Assembly (NCBI GenBank): GCA_019359285.1
Contig: JAHHHQ010000050.1
Coordinates: 86,670-150,669 of the forward strand
Reading direction: 5' to 3'
Source of the DNA: Nodosilinea sp. WJT8-NPBG4
GTDB taxonomy: Bacteria > Cyanobacteriota > Cyanobacteriia > Phormidesmidales > Phormidesmidaceae
Length of the DNA: 64,000 bases
The position numbers and the translations under genes were made by a program. How positions within the stretch are numbered: position 1 is the stretch's first letter; each line of letters opens with the position of its first letter. Below the pieces are notes generated by a model. That model had not been told where the DNA came from. It did not search any database and was given only the letters and a program-made list of their open reading frames with translations. Shown here piece by piece: positions 9,336-17,843 of this stretch.

Positions 9336-12300
9336 ATGGCCTTTTCTTCCATCACCCGTGCCCTGCAACGCTCTCCTTTAGCTGGGGAACTGCTAACTAA
9401 GCTCGACCAGCAGGGCCGACTGGTGCTCAACGGCGTCGCTCGATTGCCCAAGGGGTTAGTCTCTTCTGCCCTGGCTCTAGCCCAGCAGCGGCCCCTGTTG
9501 GTAATTACCGCCACCTTAGAAGAAGCCGGACGCTGGGCCACCCAGCTCGAAGCCATGGGCTGGGACACGGTGCACTTTTACCCCACCTCCGAAGCCTCCC
9601 CCTACGACCCTTTTGACCAAGAGTCAGAAATGACTTGGGGCCAGCTGCAAGTCTTGGCAGAGCTGCTGGCCCTGCGCGCCGCCGGGGAAGCATCACCCTT
9701 GCGCAAGCTGGCAGTGGTCGCGACCGAGCGGGCGTTACAACCTCACCTGCCGCCGGTTTCTGCCTTAGAGCCTTACTGCCTGCGGCTAGAGCTGAAGCAG
9801 GAAATCAACTTCAAGGCGCTGGGTCAGCGGTTGGCCACCCTTGGCTACGAGCGCGTCACGATAGTTGAAACTGAGGGCCAGTGGGCGCAGCGGGGCGACA
9901 TCATCGATGTGTATCCGGTGGCGTCGGAGCTGCCGGTGCGGCTAGAACTATTTGGCGACGAACTGGAGCGCCTGCGGGAATTTGACCCAGCCACCCAGCG
10001 ATCGCTCGATGCGATCGACCACTTGGTGCTCACCCCCACTCAGTATGGCCCGGTGATTATTGAGCACTTGCGATCGCAGGGCAAGCTGGAGGGACTGCTT
10101 TCTGAAGCCGCTCAAGAAGGGTTAGAAAGCGGCATTCTGCCCGAAGGAACCCGCCGCTGGCTGGGGCTGGCCTTCTCTCAACCCGCCTCTTTGCTAGACT
10201 ACCTGCCCGAAAACACCCTGATGGCGGTGGATGAGGTGGATCAGTGCCAGGCCCATAGCGATCGCTGGCTGGAGCATGTCGAGGACCATTGGCAGGAGGT
10301 CAGGGGTGGAGAGTGGGGAGATGGGGAAGGTGAGGAAGATGGAGAGGATCAATTCAAAATTCAAAATTCAAAACTCAAAACTTTAGAATTCCCCAAAATT
10401 CACCGCGCCTTTCTCGACACCCTCAGCGATGCCGAGGTGTTTCCTCGCGTTGATCTATCTGAAATCGCCGAGGCCAACAGTGGCTTAAACTTATCAAGCC
10501 GACCGGTGCAGGCAATTCCGCATCAGTTTGGCAAGCTGGCAGAGACGATTCGCAAGGAATGCGATCGCAAGTACACCGTTTGGCTGGCCTCGGCCCAGCC
10601 CTCGCGCTCGGTATCGCTGCTGCAGGAGCACGACTGCCCGGCGCAGTTCATTCCCAACCCGAGGGATTTCAACGCCATCGACAAGCTGCACACCCAGCAC
10701 GTCCCCGTGGCGGTCAAGTATTCGGGATTGGCAGAACTAGAAGGCTTTGTGCTGCCCACCTTCCGCATTGTGGTGGTGACAGACCGTGAGTTCTTTGGCC
10801 AGCACACCCTGGCGACTGGCGGCTACGTGCGCAAGCGGCGGCGAGCCGCCTCCAAACAGGTCGACCCCAACAAGATGAAGCCGGGGGATTTTGTCGTCCA
10901 CCGCAGCCACGGCATCGGCAAATTCATCAAGCTCGAAAGCCTGGTGCTCAACAATGAAACCCGTGACTACCTGGTGATTCAGTACGCCGATGGGCTGCTG
11001 CGGGTGGCTGCTGACCAGGTGGGCTCGCTTTCTCGCTATCGAGCGGCGAGTGGCCAGGCCCCGGTGCTCAACAAAATGACCAGCACCGCCTGGGAGAAAA
11101 CCAAGGGCCGCGCCAAGAAAGCCATCCAAAAAGTGGCGGTGGATCTGCTCAGGCTCTACGCCCAGCGGGCCAAGATGGAGGGCTTTTCTTACCCCGCCGA
11201 TATGCCTTGGCAGCAAGAGCTGGAAGACTCCTTTCCCTACCAGGCCACCCCCGACCAGCTTAAGGCCGTGCAGGATGTCAAGCGCGATATGGAGAGCGAT
11301 CGCCCCATGGATCGCCTGGTCTGCGGTGACGTGGGCTTCGGCAAAACGGAAGTAGCGTTGCGGGCTATCTTCAAAGCCGTCACTGCTGGGCAGCAGGTGG
11401 CCCTGCTGGCTCCCACCACCATCCTCACCCAGCAGCACTACCACACTCTCAAAGAGCGCTTCGCCCCCTACCCGATTCAGGTAGGGCTGCTCAACCGCTT
11501 CCGCAGCCTGACCGAGAAAAAAGACATTCTACAGCGGCTAAAGACCGGCGAGCTGGATGTGGTGGTCGGCACCCACCAGCTGCTCGGCAAAGGCGTCGCC
11601 TTCAAAAGCCTCGGCCTGCTGGTGGTGGACGAAGAACAGCGCTTTGGCGTCAACCAGAAAGAGCGGATCAAATCCCTCAAAACTCAGGTGGATGTGCTCA
11701 CCCTCAGCGCTACCCCCATCCCCCGCACCCTCTACATGGCCCTGTCTGGAGTGCGTGAGATGAGCCTGATTACCACGCCGCCGCCGTCGCGCCGCCCAAT
11801 CAAAACCCACCTGTCGCCCCACGATCCCGAAGCGATCCGCACCGCTATTCGGCAAGAGTTGGATCGGGGTGGCCAGGTGTTCTATGTGGTGCCCCGCGTC
11901 GAGGGTATTGAGGAGGTTTCTGCCAAAATCCGCGAGATGGTGCCGGCGGCTAGAATTGCGATCGCCCACGGCCAGATGGACGAAGGCGAACTGGAATCGA
12001 CCATGCTCACCTTCAGCAACGGCGATGCCGAAGTGCTGCTCTGCACCACCATCATCGAGTCGGGGCTGGATATCCCGCGGGTCAACACCATTTTGATCGA
12101 AGACGCCCATCGCTTTGGCCTCTCCCAGCTCTATCAGCTGCGGGGAAGAGTGGGCCGGGCGGGCATTCAGGCCCACGCCTGGCTGTTTTACCCCAAAAAA
12201 TCCCTCACCGACAAAGCCCGCCAGCGACTGCGCGCCATTCAAGAATTTACCCAGCTCGGCTCCGGCTACCAGCTGGCTATGCGCGATATGGAAATTCGCG

Positions 12301-12887
12301 GCGTTGGCAACCTGCTGGGAGCCGAGCAGTCGGGTCAAATGGATGCGATCGGCTTTGACCTATACATGGATATGCTCGAGGAGGAAATCGCCGAAATTCG
12401 CGGTCAAGACATTCCCAAAGTGGAAGACACCCAGGTGGATCTCAACGTCACCGCCTTTGTGCCCAACGACTACATCCCCGACCTAGAGCAAAAGATGGGG
12501 GCCTACCGCTCTTTGGCCTCAGCCAACAGCAAGGTCGAGCTAATGCAGATTGCGGCGGATTTGAGCGATCGCTACGGCCCCATCCCCTACGCCACCGAGC
12601 AGCTTGTGCGCATGCTGCAACTCAAGCTGGTGGCCAAGCACGCCGGTTTCTCACGTATCAAACCCGAGGGCAAGCAGCACGTGGTGATGGAAACCCCGAT
12701 GGAAGAACCTGCTTGGAAGAAGATCAGCGAGAACCTGCCCAGCCACCTAAAGACACGCTTTGTCTACAGCGGCGGCAAGGTTGTGGTGCGCGGCCTGGGC
12801 GTGCTCAAACCCGAAAAGCAGCTAGAGAGCCTGACGGAGTGGTTAGGGTATTTGCAGGGGGCAGTGCCAGAGCCAGTGTTGGGGTAG
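9336..12887 (+). CDS. mfd: Transcription-repair coupling factor
   Basis: A DNA translocase that removes RNA polymerase stalled at lesions and recruits UvrA. 1183 aa. In order: the UvrB-like N-terminal module (residues ~1-320), the RNA-polymerase interaction domain ([15 protein letters not shown] near 515), the RecG-like helicase (Walker [16 protein letters not shown] box VVDEEQRFG, motif [10 protein letters not shown]), and the C-terminal TRCF domain. An odd low-complexity segment around residues 318-353 corresponds to inserted intergenic-type repeats (separate entry) and keeps the frame. All catalytic motifs are intact, so it should be active. Confidence 0.97.
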   Translation: MAFSSITRALQRSPLAGELLTKLDQQGRLVLNGVARLPKGLVSSALALAQQRPLLVITATLEEAGRWATQLEAMGWDTVHFYPTSEASPYDPFDQESEMTWGQLQVLAELLALRAAGEASPLRKLAVVATERALQPHLPPVSALEPYCLRLELKQEINFKALGQRLATLGYERVTIVETEGQWAQRGDIIDVYPVASELPVRLELFGDELERLREFDPATQRSLDAIDHLVLTPTQYGPVIIEHLRSQGKLEGLLSEAAQEGLESGILPEGTRRWLGLAFSQPASLLDYLPENTLMAVDEVDQCQAHSDRWLEHVEDHWQEVRGGEWGDGEGEEDGEDQFKIQNSKLKTLEFPKIHRAFLDTLSDAEVFPRVDLSEIAEANSGLNLSSRPVQAIPHQFGKLAETIRKECDRKYTVWLASAQPSRSVSLLQEHDCPAQFIPNPRDFNAIDKLHTQHVPVAVKYSGLAELEGFVLPTFRIVVVTDREFFGQHTLATGGYVRKRRRAASKQVDPNKMKPGDFVVHRSHGIGKFIKLESLVLNNETRDYLVIQYADGLLRVAADQVGSLSRYRAASGQAPVLNKMTSTAWEKTKGRAKKAIQKVAVDLLRLYAQRAKMEGFSYPADMPWQQELEDSFPYQATPDQLKAVQDVKRDMESDRPMDRLVCGDVGFGKTEVALRAIFKAVTAGQQVALLAPTTILTQQHYHTLKERFAPYPIQVGLLNRFRSLTEKKDILQRLKTGELDVVVGTHQLLGKGVAFKSLGLLVVDEEQRFGVNQKERIKSLKTQVDVLTLSATPIPRTLYMALSGVREMSLITTPPPSRRPIKTHLSPHDPEAIRTAIRQELDRGGQVFYVVPRVEGIEEVSAKIREMVPAARIAIAHGQMDEGELESTMLTFSNGDAEVLLCTTIIESGLDIPRVNTILIEDAHRFGLSQLYQLRGRVGRAGIQAHAWLFYPKKSLTDKARQRLRAIQEFTQLGSGYQLAMRDMEIRGVGNLLGAEQSGQMDAIGFDLYMDMLEEEIAEIRGQDIPKVEDTQVDLNVTAFVPNDYIPDLEQKMGAYRSLASANSKVELMQIAADLSDRYGPIPYATEQLVRMLQLKLVAKHAGFSRIKPEGKQHVVMETPMEEPAWKKISENLPSHLKTRFVYSGGKVVVRGLGVLKPEKQLESLTEWLGYLQGAVPEPVLG
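10293..10390 (+). repeat. Intergenic-type repeats inserted in frame within mfd
   Basis: Within mfd, a purine-rich stretch (GGTGGAGAGTGGGGAGATG... up to about 10349) is followed by iterated ATTCAAA heptamers (10350-10380). Both are typical of cyanobacterial intergenic repeats. Similar GA-rich runs occur at 31463-31520 and 32387-32420 here. Translation gives an acidic Gly/Glu/Asp run followed by [11 protein letters not shown], between the UvrB-like module and KIHRAF, with no frame loss. Confidence 0.75.
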
Positions 12888-12889
12888 GT

Positions 12890-12983
12890 TATAGCGGTTA
12901 TTAGTTGAGTTGAGATATAGCCCTTCATCTGTAACACTTACGTGGCGAAGGCCCTGTGTACCTTATTGGGCCGGGAACCGCTA
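12890..12983. repeat. MITE-like element upstream of the AT-rich island
   Basis: A 94-bp stretch bounded by the inverted termini TATAGCGGTT (12890) and AACCGCTA (12976-12983), with inner GTGTACCTTATTGGG. A second copy of the same plan lies at 15560-15658, just after the three-gene island. No ORF is present, which fits a non-autonomous element family. Confidence 0.55.
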
Positions 12984-13261
12984 CGAGTATTCTGCTAAAT
13001 TACAACCAGTGTTCTATCATCCTTTCGAGCATTACAACTTAGCGAGTACCAGACTCATATTTCTAGGGATTGAATAATGCATTAATTGCTAGGACTCTAG
13101 TCGCGTGAGTCATTAGTTAATTCTCTGCATAAAATTGAAATCATTGAGTTTCTCTTTTGTTAACCATAGTCAATTTAGTTTGAGTTTGACAAAATCCTAA
13201 ATATTAAGAATAAACTCTAAAATATTGTACCCTGCCAGATAAATTAGCTCGGAAATCAGCT

Positions 13262-14320
13262 ATGAAGATTGACACAAGTCTACAGTTAGAGCGCTTTGCT
13301 GACATAGATATAAACGATCCATTTTTTGACACCCTAAAATCTGCTTATCAAGAGTTCCCAGAATGGTTCCGGCGAAAAGCCTCAGAAAAAGCTTTTATCA
13401 TAAAAGACGAGATAGGATTTATACAAGGATTTGTGTATTTAAAGGAAGAAAACGGAGCAATACAAGATATCAATCCATCCCTACCTTGTGATAGGTACTT
13501 AAAAATTGGTACATTCAAAGTAAATGCACATGGGACTAAGCTTGGAGAAAGATTTGTAAAGAAGGCATTTGATTTAGCTATTTCAAAAAATATCAAAAAG
13601 TTATACGTTACAATCTTTTCGGAACATAAACCTCTAATAAATTTGTTCTGCCGATATGGCTTCAAAGCTGTTGCCAAGAAAACAACACAGAATGGCATCG
13701 AAAACGTATTTCTAAAAGAAATCGGCCATATAAGCAAAGATGTAGATCTTGATTATCCAATAATATCACTGTCACAGAATCAGTATTTGCTTAGCATTTA
13801 TCCTAAGTACCATACCAGATTGTTTCCCGACTCAATTCTAAATAATGAACAGGCTAGTATCGTTGATGATGTGTCACACACCAACAGCATTGGAAAAATA
13901 TATATATGCAAAATGGACGGGGCAAAGCTACTAAAAAGTGGTGACGCTTTAGTTATCTATCGAACTGGAGATGGATTAGGTCCAGCATTATATCGATCAG
14001 TTGCAACATCTCTCTGCATGGTCGAGGAAATGAAGACAAAGTCAAGCTTTGGATCACTGGAAGAATTCTTGAAGTATTGTCTTTCGAGAAGTGTTTTTAC
14101 CGAAGAAGAGTTAACGAATTTCTATAGATCCTGGAATCAGTTTTACGTAATAAAGATGACATACAATGCTGCTCTAAAAAACAGGATTATTCGACAGAAA
14201 CTAATTGAAGAAGTGAAGTTAAATCCAAACGCTTACTGGGGACTTATGAAATTAAGCCCCAATGAATTTAGTAAAATTTCTATGTTAGGTGATGTTGATG
14301 ATAGCCTTATTCTCAATTAA
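13262..14320 (+). CDS. GNAT acetyltransferase-like protein with C-terminal PUA-like domain
   Basis: 352 aa, AT-rich. Residues ~1-155 look like a GNAT acyl-CoA-binding fold: EIGFIQGFVYLKEENGAI, then KIGTFKVNAHGTKLGERFVKKAFDLA, then KKLYVTIFSEHKPLINLFCRYGF. Residues ~205-345 carry a PUA/EVE-like segment (DGLGPALYRSVAT, SVFTEEELTNFY, YVIKMTYNAALK). It is first in a tight operon: the next gene starts before this one ends. The substrate is unknown; roles in RNA or nucleotide modification or a toxin-like acetyltransferase are possible. Codon usage and the lack of HIP1 differ from the neighbourhood, suggesting transfer. Confidence 0.75.
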   Translation: MKIDTSLQLERFADIDINDPFFDTLKSAYQEFPEWFRRKASEKAFIIKDEIGFIQGFVYLKEENGAIQDINPSLPCDRYLKIGTFKVNAHGTKLGERFVKKAFDLAISKNIKKLYVTIFSEHKPLINLFCRYGFKAVAKKTTQNGIENVFLKEIGHISKDVDLDYPIISLSQNQYLLSIYPKYHTRLFPDSILNNEQASIVDDVSHTNSIGKIYICKMDGAKLLKSGDALVIYRTGDGLGPALYRSVATSLCMVEEMKTKSSFGSLEEFLKYCLSRSVFTEEELTNFYRSWNQFYVIKMTYNAALKNRIIRQKLIEEVKLNPNAYWGLMKLSPNEFSKISMLGDVDDSLILN

Positions 14321-14741
14321 GCCAGAATATGTTCAAAAGATATTCTTTGGAGATAAAAGATATGAATATCGAAAGGTGATATTTAGGAGTGATGTAAGCA
14401 AGATAGTAGTTTACTGTACCAAGCCAGTCGGAATGATAGTTGGAGAGTTTAGCATTGAAAGAATTTTAGAAGGAAACCCTGAATCAATCTGGGAGGAAAC
14501 ACAACATTTTTCAGGTATAAGAAAGCAATTTTACAACAATTACTTTAAAGGCAGAAGCAAAGTATATGCGATTAATATTAGAGACGAAAAACTGTATCAG
14601 GAAGCAGTAAATCCTTATACAATATTTAGATCGTTCACTCCACCTCAGTCATTTCGATACTTGAACTCGGAAGAATATGCTAAATGTTTAGTAAGCTCAC
14701 TTAAATCGTGTGGAAAGATAGAAGATGGCTTTATTTTATGA
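14298..14741 (+). CDS. ASCH/PUA-like domain protein
   Basis: 147 aa. The N-terminus ALFSIKPEYVQKIFFGDKRYEYRK is the ASCH-like signature (hydrophobic strand, KPEY...I..G.K.YEYRK), followed by VVYCTKPVGMIVGEF. The family is predicted to bind RNA or modified nucleotides and is related to COG4933. The start is set at the ATG at 14298 with AGGTGA five bases upstream, inside the end of the GNAT gene. Its stop overlaps the next ATG as ATGA, which indicates translational coupling. The partner protein also carries a PUA-like domain. Confidence 0.75.
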   Translation: MIALFSIKPEYVQKIFFGDKRYEYRKVIFRSDVSKIVVYCTKPVGMIVGEFSIERILEGNPESIWEETQHFSGIRKQFYNNYFKGRSKVYAINIRDEKLYQEAVNPYTIFRSFTPPQSFRYLNSEEYAKCLVSSLKSCGKIEDGFIL

Positions 14742-15535
14742 TTAGATTTATTCGAAAGGCTATTCAAGATATATCAATAGGCCAACATCTAGAGCACTAC
14801 ATAACGCTTGTTTTTATCACTATTATCTTGGCTTTAGACATTTTCAATCTCGCTTCTCCTGATGTCTTAACTCAGATAACACTGGCGGTTTTAGCTCTTG
14901 TTGTTTTTGCCAGTCTCGGCACAAAAGATAGTATCGAAAATTTGTCAAAAAAGCTAATTAGGCCTAAAAGTGCTGACGACTTCTTTTGGAAGAGAAAGCG
15001 CTCAATTGATACTGATCTATCACAAGCAAAATATATCGGCATCGTAGGTGCATCTTTAAGTCGGACGCTCCGTGACTATTCAGCCATATTAGAAGATCGG
15101 ATTAAGCTCGGCGCCACGGTAAGAGTTATTCTTATGGATCCTAATAGCACAGCGCCAGATCAGGCTGTACTCCGTAGTAAAGGAGTTATTAATCGCCAAT
15201 TCTATTTGGATACTTTACGCCCAACTATAGAAAGAGTTGGGATTTTGTCAAACTATTCCAATAAAGTCGATTTAGGGTTACTGCCTTACAAACCTGCTTT
15301 TGGAATGATCGTAATTGATCCCGACGAGCCTTATGGAAAGATAATAGTAGAAATGTATCCACACCATTCAGATTCATTCGCTCCAACTTTCGAATTAGAG
15401 CCAAGCCACGATACTCACTGGTATAAGTTCTTTCGAGAGCAATTCGAGAACTTATGGAATGGCTGTAATCAGAGACATTTTGTCGGCAAAGAAATATATA
15501 CTCTAGTCGAGGAAATTCGAAGTATTTCTAGTTAG
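14738..15535 (+). CDS. Two-TM membrane protein with PLD/DUF5919-like domain
   Basis: 265 aa. Two adjacent hydrophobic helices (residues ~22-40 and ~45-62) are followed by a cytoplasmic part. That part includes YIGIVGASLSRTLRDYSAIL, RIKLGATVRVILMDPNS and a C-terminal W-x2-FFREQFENLW motif. This pattern resembles the phospholipase-D-like DUF5919 domain, but no canonical HKD pair is seen, so catalysis is unproven. The start ATG overlaps the ASCH stop (ATGA). Membrane anchoring of an effector-like domain at the end of an AT-rich operon recalls abortive-infection effectors; this is inference. Confidence 0.7.
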   Translation: MIRFIRKAIQDISIGQHLEHYITLVFITIILALDIFNLASPDVLTQITLAVLALVVFASLGTKDSIENLSKKLIRPKSADDFFWKRKRSIDTDLSQAKYIGIVGASLSRTLRDYSAILEDRIKLGATVRVILMDPNSTAPDQAVLRSKGVINRQFYLDTLRPTIERVGILSNYSNKVDLGLLPYKPAFGMIVIDPDEPYGKIIVEMYPHHSDSFAPTFELEPSHDTHWYKFFREQFENLWNGCNQRHFVGKEIYTLVEEIRSISS

Positions 15536-15559
15536 TAGCGTAGATGCTATCAGTTAGCT

Positions 15560-15658
15560 TATAGCGGGTTTTGGAGGAGGTATGGCCATTTACTTAAGCC
15601 TGTGAGTTCCAAAACTTCTCTTGGTTAAGGCGTACCTCATGTTGCAGAAACCGCTTTA
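15560..15658. repeat. MITE-like element downstream of the AT-rich island
   Basis: A 99-bp element beginning TATAGCGGGTTTT and ending AAACCGCTTTA, with inner arms GAGGTATGGCC and GGCGTACCTCA that extend the imperfect palindrome. It has the same termini and a similar inner GTACCTcAT as 12890-12983. It starts 24 bases after the last island gene. Confidence 0.55.
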
Positions 15659-15813
15659 TTTATTATTTTAATATTCAAAATTCAGTGCCTTGCATCTTAA
15701 TTTTAAGGCTTTCGCACATTTGTAGTTGGTTGGTATTGTGCCTGAATATAACAGTTATCACATTAGCTTTGAGGATGGTTTGAGCAATCATTATTCCATG
15801 GAGAGCGAAATTG

Positions 15814-16080
15814 ATGCAGAAGATCGATACCACGTCATCCCCCGCACACGACCCAGCCAAGACTGACTGGGATTTTGTTGAGGTGTGGATTGACTCCTTG
15901 CTGTCTCCGCCTTACCTTTTGTTGTTGATGGGTGAACCTTCTGGCCGTTGCCGCGTACACGACCCATCTAATGGATACAAGGTTGTATTTAGCAGCGCCA
16001 CCTACGACGAGGCTCAAACCTGGCTATCAGAAGATGAATATGAACCTGTTGAAGGACGACTTTCTACCTCGGATTTATAA
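15814..16080 (+). CDS. Small hypothetical protein
   Basis: 88 aa from the ATG at 15814 (a TTG one codon earlier is also open). The protein is acidic with a Trp-rich core (DWDFVEVWIDSLLSPP) and a C-terminal strand-loop (GYKVVFSSATYDEAQTWL) that looks like a small folded domain. Base composition returns to that of the host genome here. No family recognised. A 60-codon frame on the opposite strand is judged a shadow. Confidence 0.55.
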   Translation: MQKIDTTSSPAHDPAKTDWDFVEVWIDSLLSPPYLLLLMGEPSGRCRVHDPSNGYKVVFSSATYDEAQTWLSEDEYEPVEGRLSTSDL

Positions 16081-16576
16081 AAAAGTCGATTTTCTTCCTA
16101 CTACTATTAGAAGAGCTTCTCTCGTGCTATGAGTGATTTTGACATTGCGAAGGTTGCCATCTTGCACCATTGGGTCTGAATGCAACGCTTTAATCGAAGT
16201 ATCTAAATCTAAATGAAGATTGAGATTATACATTCGAAGCCGCGATCGCCCTATCCGCTTCTGTCTAGTGTGCCGCGTAAAACGTTAGTGCATCCTGAAT
16301 TTTGACTTCGGATAGATCGTGCTCTTTTGCTGACTGCTAGATAGAAAGCCCCACTAGTGGGCTGCGATCGCATGGCCACAAAGCCGTTAGCTTGGCTTAG
16401 TCTATACCCCAGCGAGAACCCTCGGCTCTGTGTTGCAAATCGGCGATCTAGCCTCCCGTGTAACTCTACCTAGGCTAGAGCCAACCGGTCTTTAACATCT
16501 TTTACGCTGTAGTAACTGCCGGATCAGCGCGTTCACTGCTGATGGGCAAAGTCTATTTGCCTAGACCCAACCCAGA
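16081..16576. other. Intergenic region with antitoxin relic
   Basis: About 500 bases without an intact gene. It contains the DUF433-like relic (16265-16332, minus), a near-palindrome AGCCCCACTAGTGGGCT near 16345-16363, and HIP1 sites. It precedes the topoisomerase IB gene. Confidence 0.5.
16265..16332 (-). pseudogene. Relic of a DUF433-type antitoxin C-terminus
   Basis: On the minus strand a short frame reads KEHDLSEVKIQDALTFYAAH followed by TAG. This resembles the C-terminal helix-turn-helix end of DUF433 antitoxins (EHDLSEEQIQ-ALAFY-AH). An in-frame TAG lies immediately upstream, and no other part of such a gene or a toxin partner is visible. Confidence 0.4.
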
Positions 16577-17683
16577 ATGGTTACAACCTCGCCTCCGCTT
16601 GTTGATAGTGCAGCCCCCACTCTGGCGTTGTCCTCGGTAACTGTTGAGGAACCCGCTCAGTCAGCCCGGGCTGCTGGGCTGCGCTATGTCTGCGACGACT
16701 GCCCCGGTTGGGGACGGCGGCGCAGCGGCAAGGGGTTCATCTACTTTGACGAAAAGGGCGATCGCATCTCAGACCCCGACAAGCTAAAACGAATTAAGGC
16801 CCTGGTGATTCCCCCCGCTTGGGAAACGGTGTGGATCTGCCCCTCTCCCAACGGTCATTTGCTGGCTACCGGGCGCGATGCCAAAGGTCGCAAGCAATAC
16901 CGCTACCATCCCAACTGGCGCACTGTTCGCAACCAGACCAAATTCGACCGGCTGATTCCCTTTGCCTATGCCCGCCCCCTCATTCGGGAGGTCACCGAGC
17001 GCGATCTTCGTCTCCGGAGTTTGCCCCGAGAAAAGTTGCTTGCGGTCGTCGTGCGGCTGCTCGATGCCACCGTAATTCGCATTGGCAACGACGAGTACCG
17101 AGAGCAAAACCAGTCCTTTGGGCTCACCACCCTACAGGAACAGCATGTAGAGGTGGGAACGAGCAAAATTCGCTTTCACTTCGTGGGCAAAAGCGGTGTA
17201 GAGCACGAGATTGAACTGAGCGATCGCCGCTTGGCCCGAGCGATCAAACTCTGCCAAGATCTCCCCGGTCAGCAGCTGTTTCAGTATTTGGATGATGAGG
17301 GGCAACATCACGCGATCGATTCTGACGATGTCAACCGCTATCTGCAAACCATTACCGGCGAAGACTTCACCTCCAAGGACTTTCGTACCTGGGCTGGTAC
17401 TGTCTACACGGCCCGAATTCTCAACGAATTAGGGGATCCCACCTCAAAAACCCAGGCTCAGGCCAACATTCGCGAAGCCATTAAAGGGGCTGCGCAGCAC
17501 TTGGGCAACAGGGTTGCCACCTGCCGCAAGTTTTATGTACACCCCACCGTGACCCAGGCCTACGAAGAGGGCTGGCTGTTAGAAGTTTGGCGAGCCGCAG
17601 AACAGACTCCCAGCGATCTGGATTTAACCGTTGAGGAAAAAGCCTTAGTTGCGGTGCTCAGTTATTCCCAACAACAAGAATAA
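16577..17683 (+). CDS. DNA topoisomerase IB (poxvirus/eukaryotic type)
   Basis: Relaxes supercoils by nicking one strand through a 3'-phosphotyrosine. 368 aa. The N-terminal DNA-clamp domain (residues ~35-115) has CDDCPGWGRRRSGKGFIYF. The catalytic domain contains RIGNDEYREQNQSFGLTTL, FVGKSGVEH and KDFRTWAGT. The nucleophile is Y320 in CRKFYVHP. It is a bacterial chromosomal TopIB, scattered among bacteria and often laterally acquired. The first ~30 residues are low-complexity and unconserved, so a later start cannot be excluded. Confidence 0.93.
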   Translation: MVTTSPPLVDSAAPTLALSSVTVEEPAQSARAAGLRYVCDDCPGWGRRRSGKGFIYFDEKGDRISDPDKLKRIKALVIPPAWETVWICPSPNGHLLATGRDAKGRKQYRYHPNWRTVRNQTKFDRLIPFAYARPLIREVTERDLRLRSLPREKLLAVVVRLLDATVIRIGNDEYREQNQSFGLTTLQEQHVEVGTSKIRFHFVGKSGVEHEIELSDRRLARAIKLCQDLPGQQLFQYLDDEGQHHAIDSDDVNRYLQTITGEDFTSKDFRTWAGTVYTARILNELGDPTSKTQAQANIREAIKGAAQHLGNRVATCRKFYVHPTVTQAYEEGWLLEVWRAAEQTPSDLDLTVEEKALVAVLSYSQQQE

Positions 17684-17760
17684 GTCGCCAAGGAATGGGA
17701 TTTGTTTGCTCTCTTTAATGATAAGCAAGCTCGATTCCTAAGCTCTGACGAGCAGCGGTT

Positions 17761-17796
17761 AGCTCTTTCTCCCCTTGATTAAGGGGAGAAAGAGCT
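17761..17796. terminator. Perfect 16-bp stem hairpin between topIB and glgX
   Basis: AGCTCTTTCTCCCCTT pairs perfectly with AAGGGGAGAAAGAGCT around GATT. It lies between two convergent genes and probably ends both transcripts, although neither side carries a long T tract. Confidence 0.6.
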
Positions 17797-17843
17797 GGGC
17801 TTGTCTAACGTGTTTATGAGTGTAAACGGTGCTCTGAGCGAGT

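Noticed and set aside
10737..12338. Long minus-strand frames opposite mfd (235 and 266 codons)
   Set aside because: Antisense shadows of a highly conserved GC-rich gene; no family motif.
14708..14737. Upstream start for the two-TM protein
   Set aside because: The ATG at 14738 overlapping the ASCH stop as ATGA is a better coupled start and gives a normal N-terminus.
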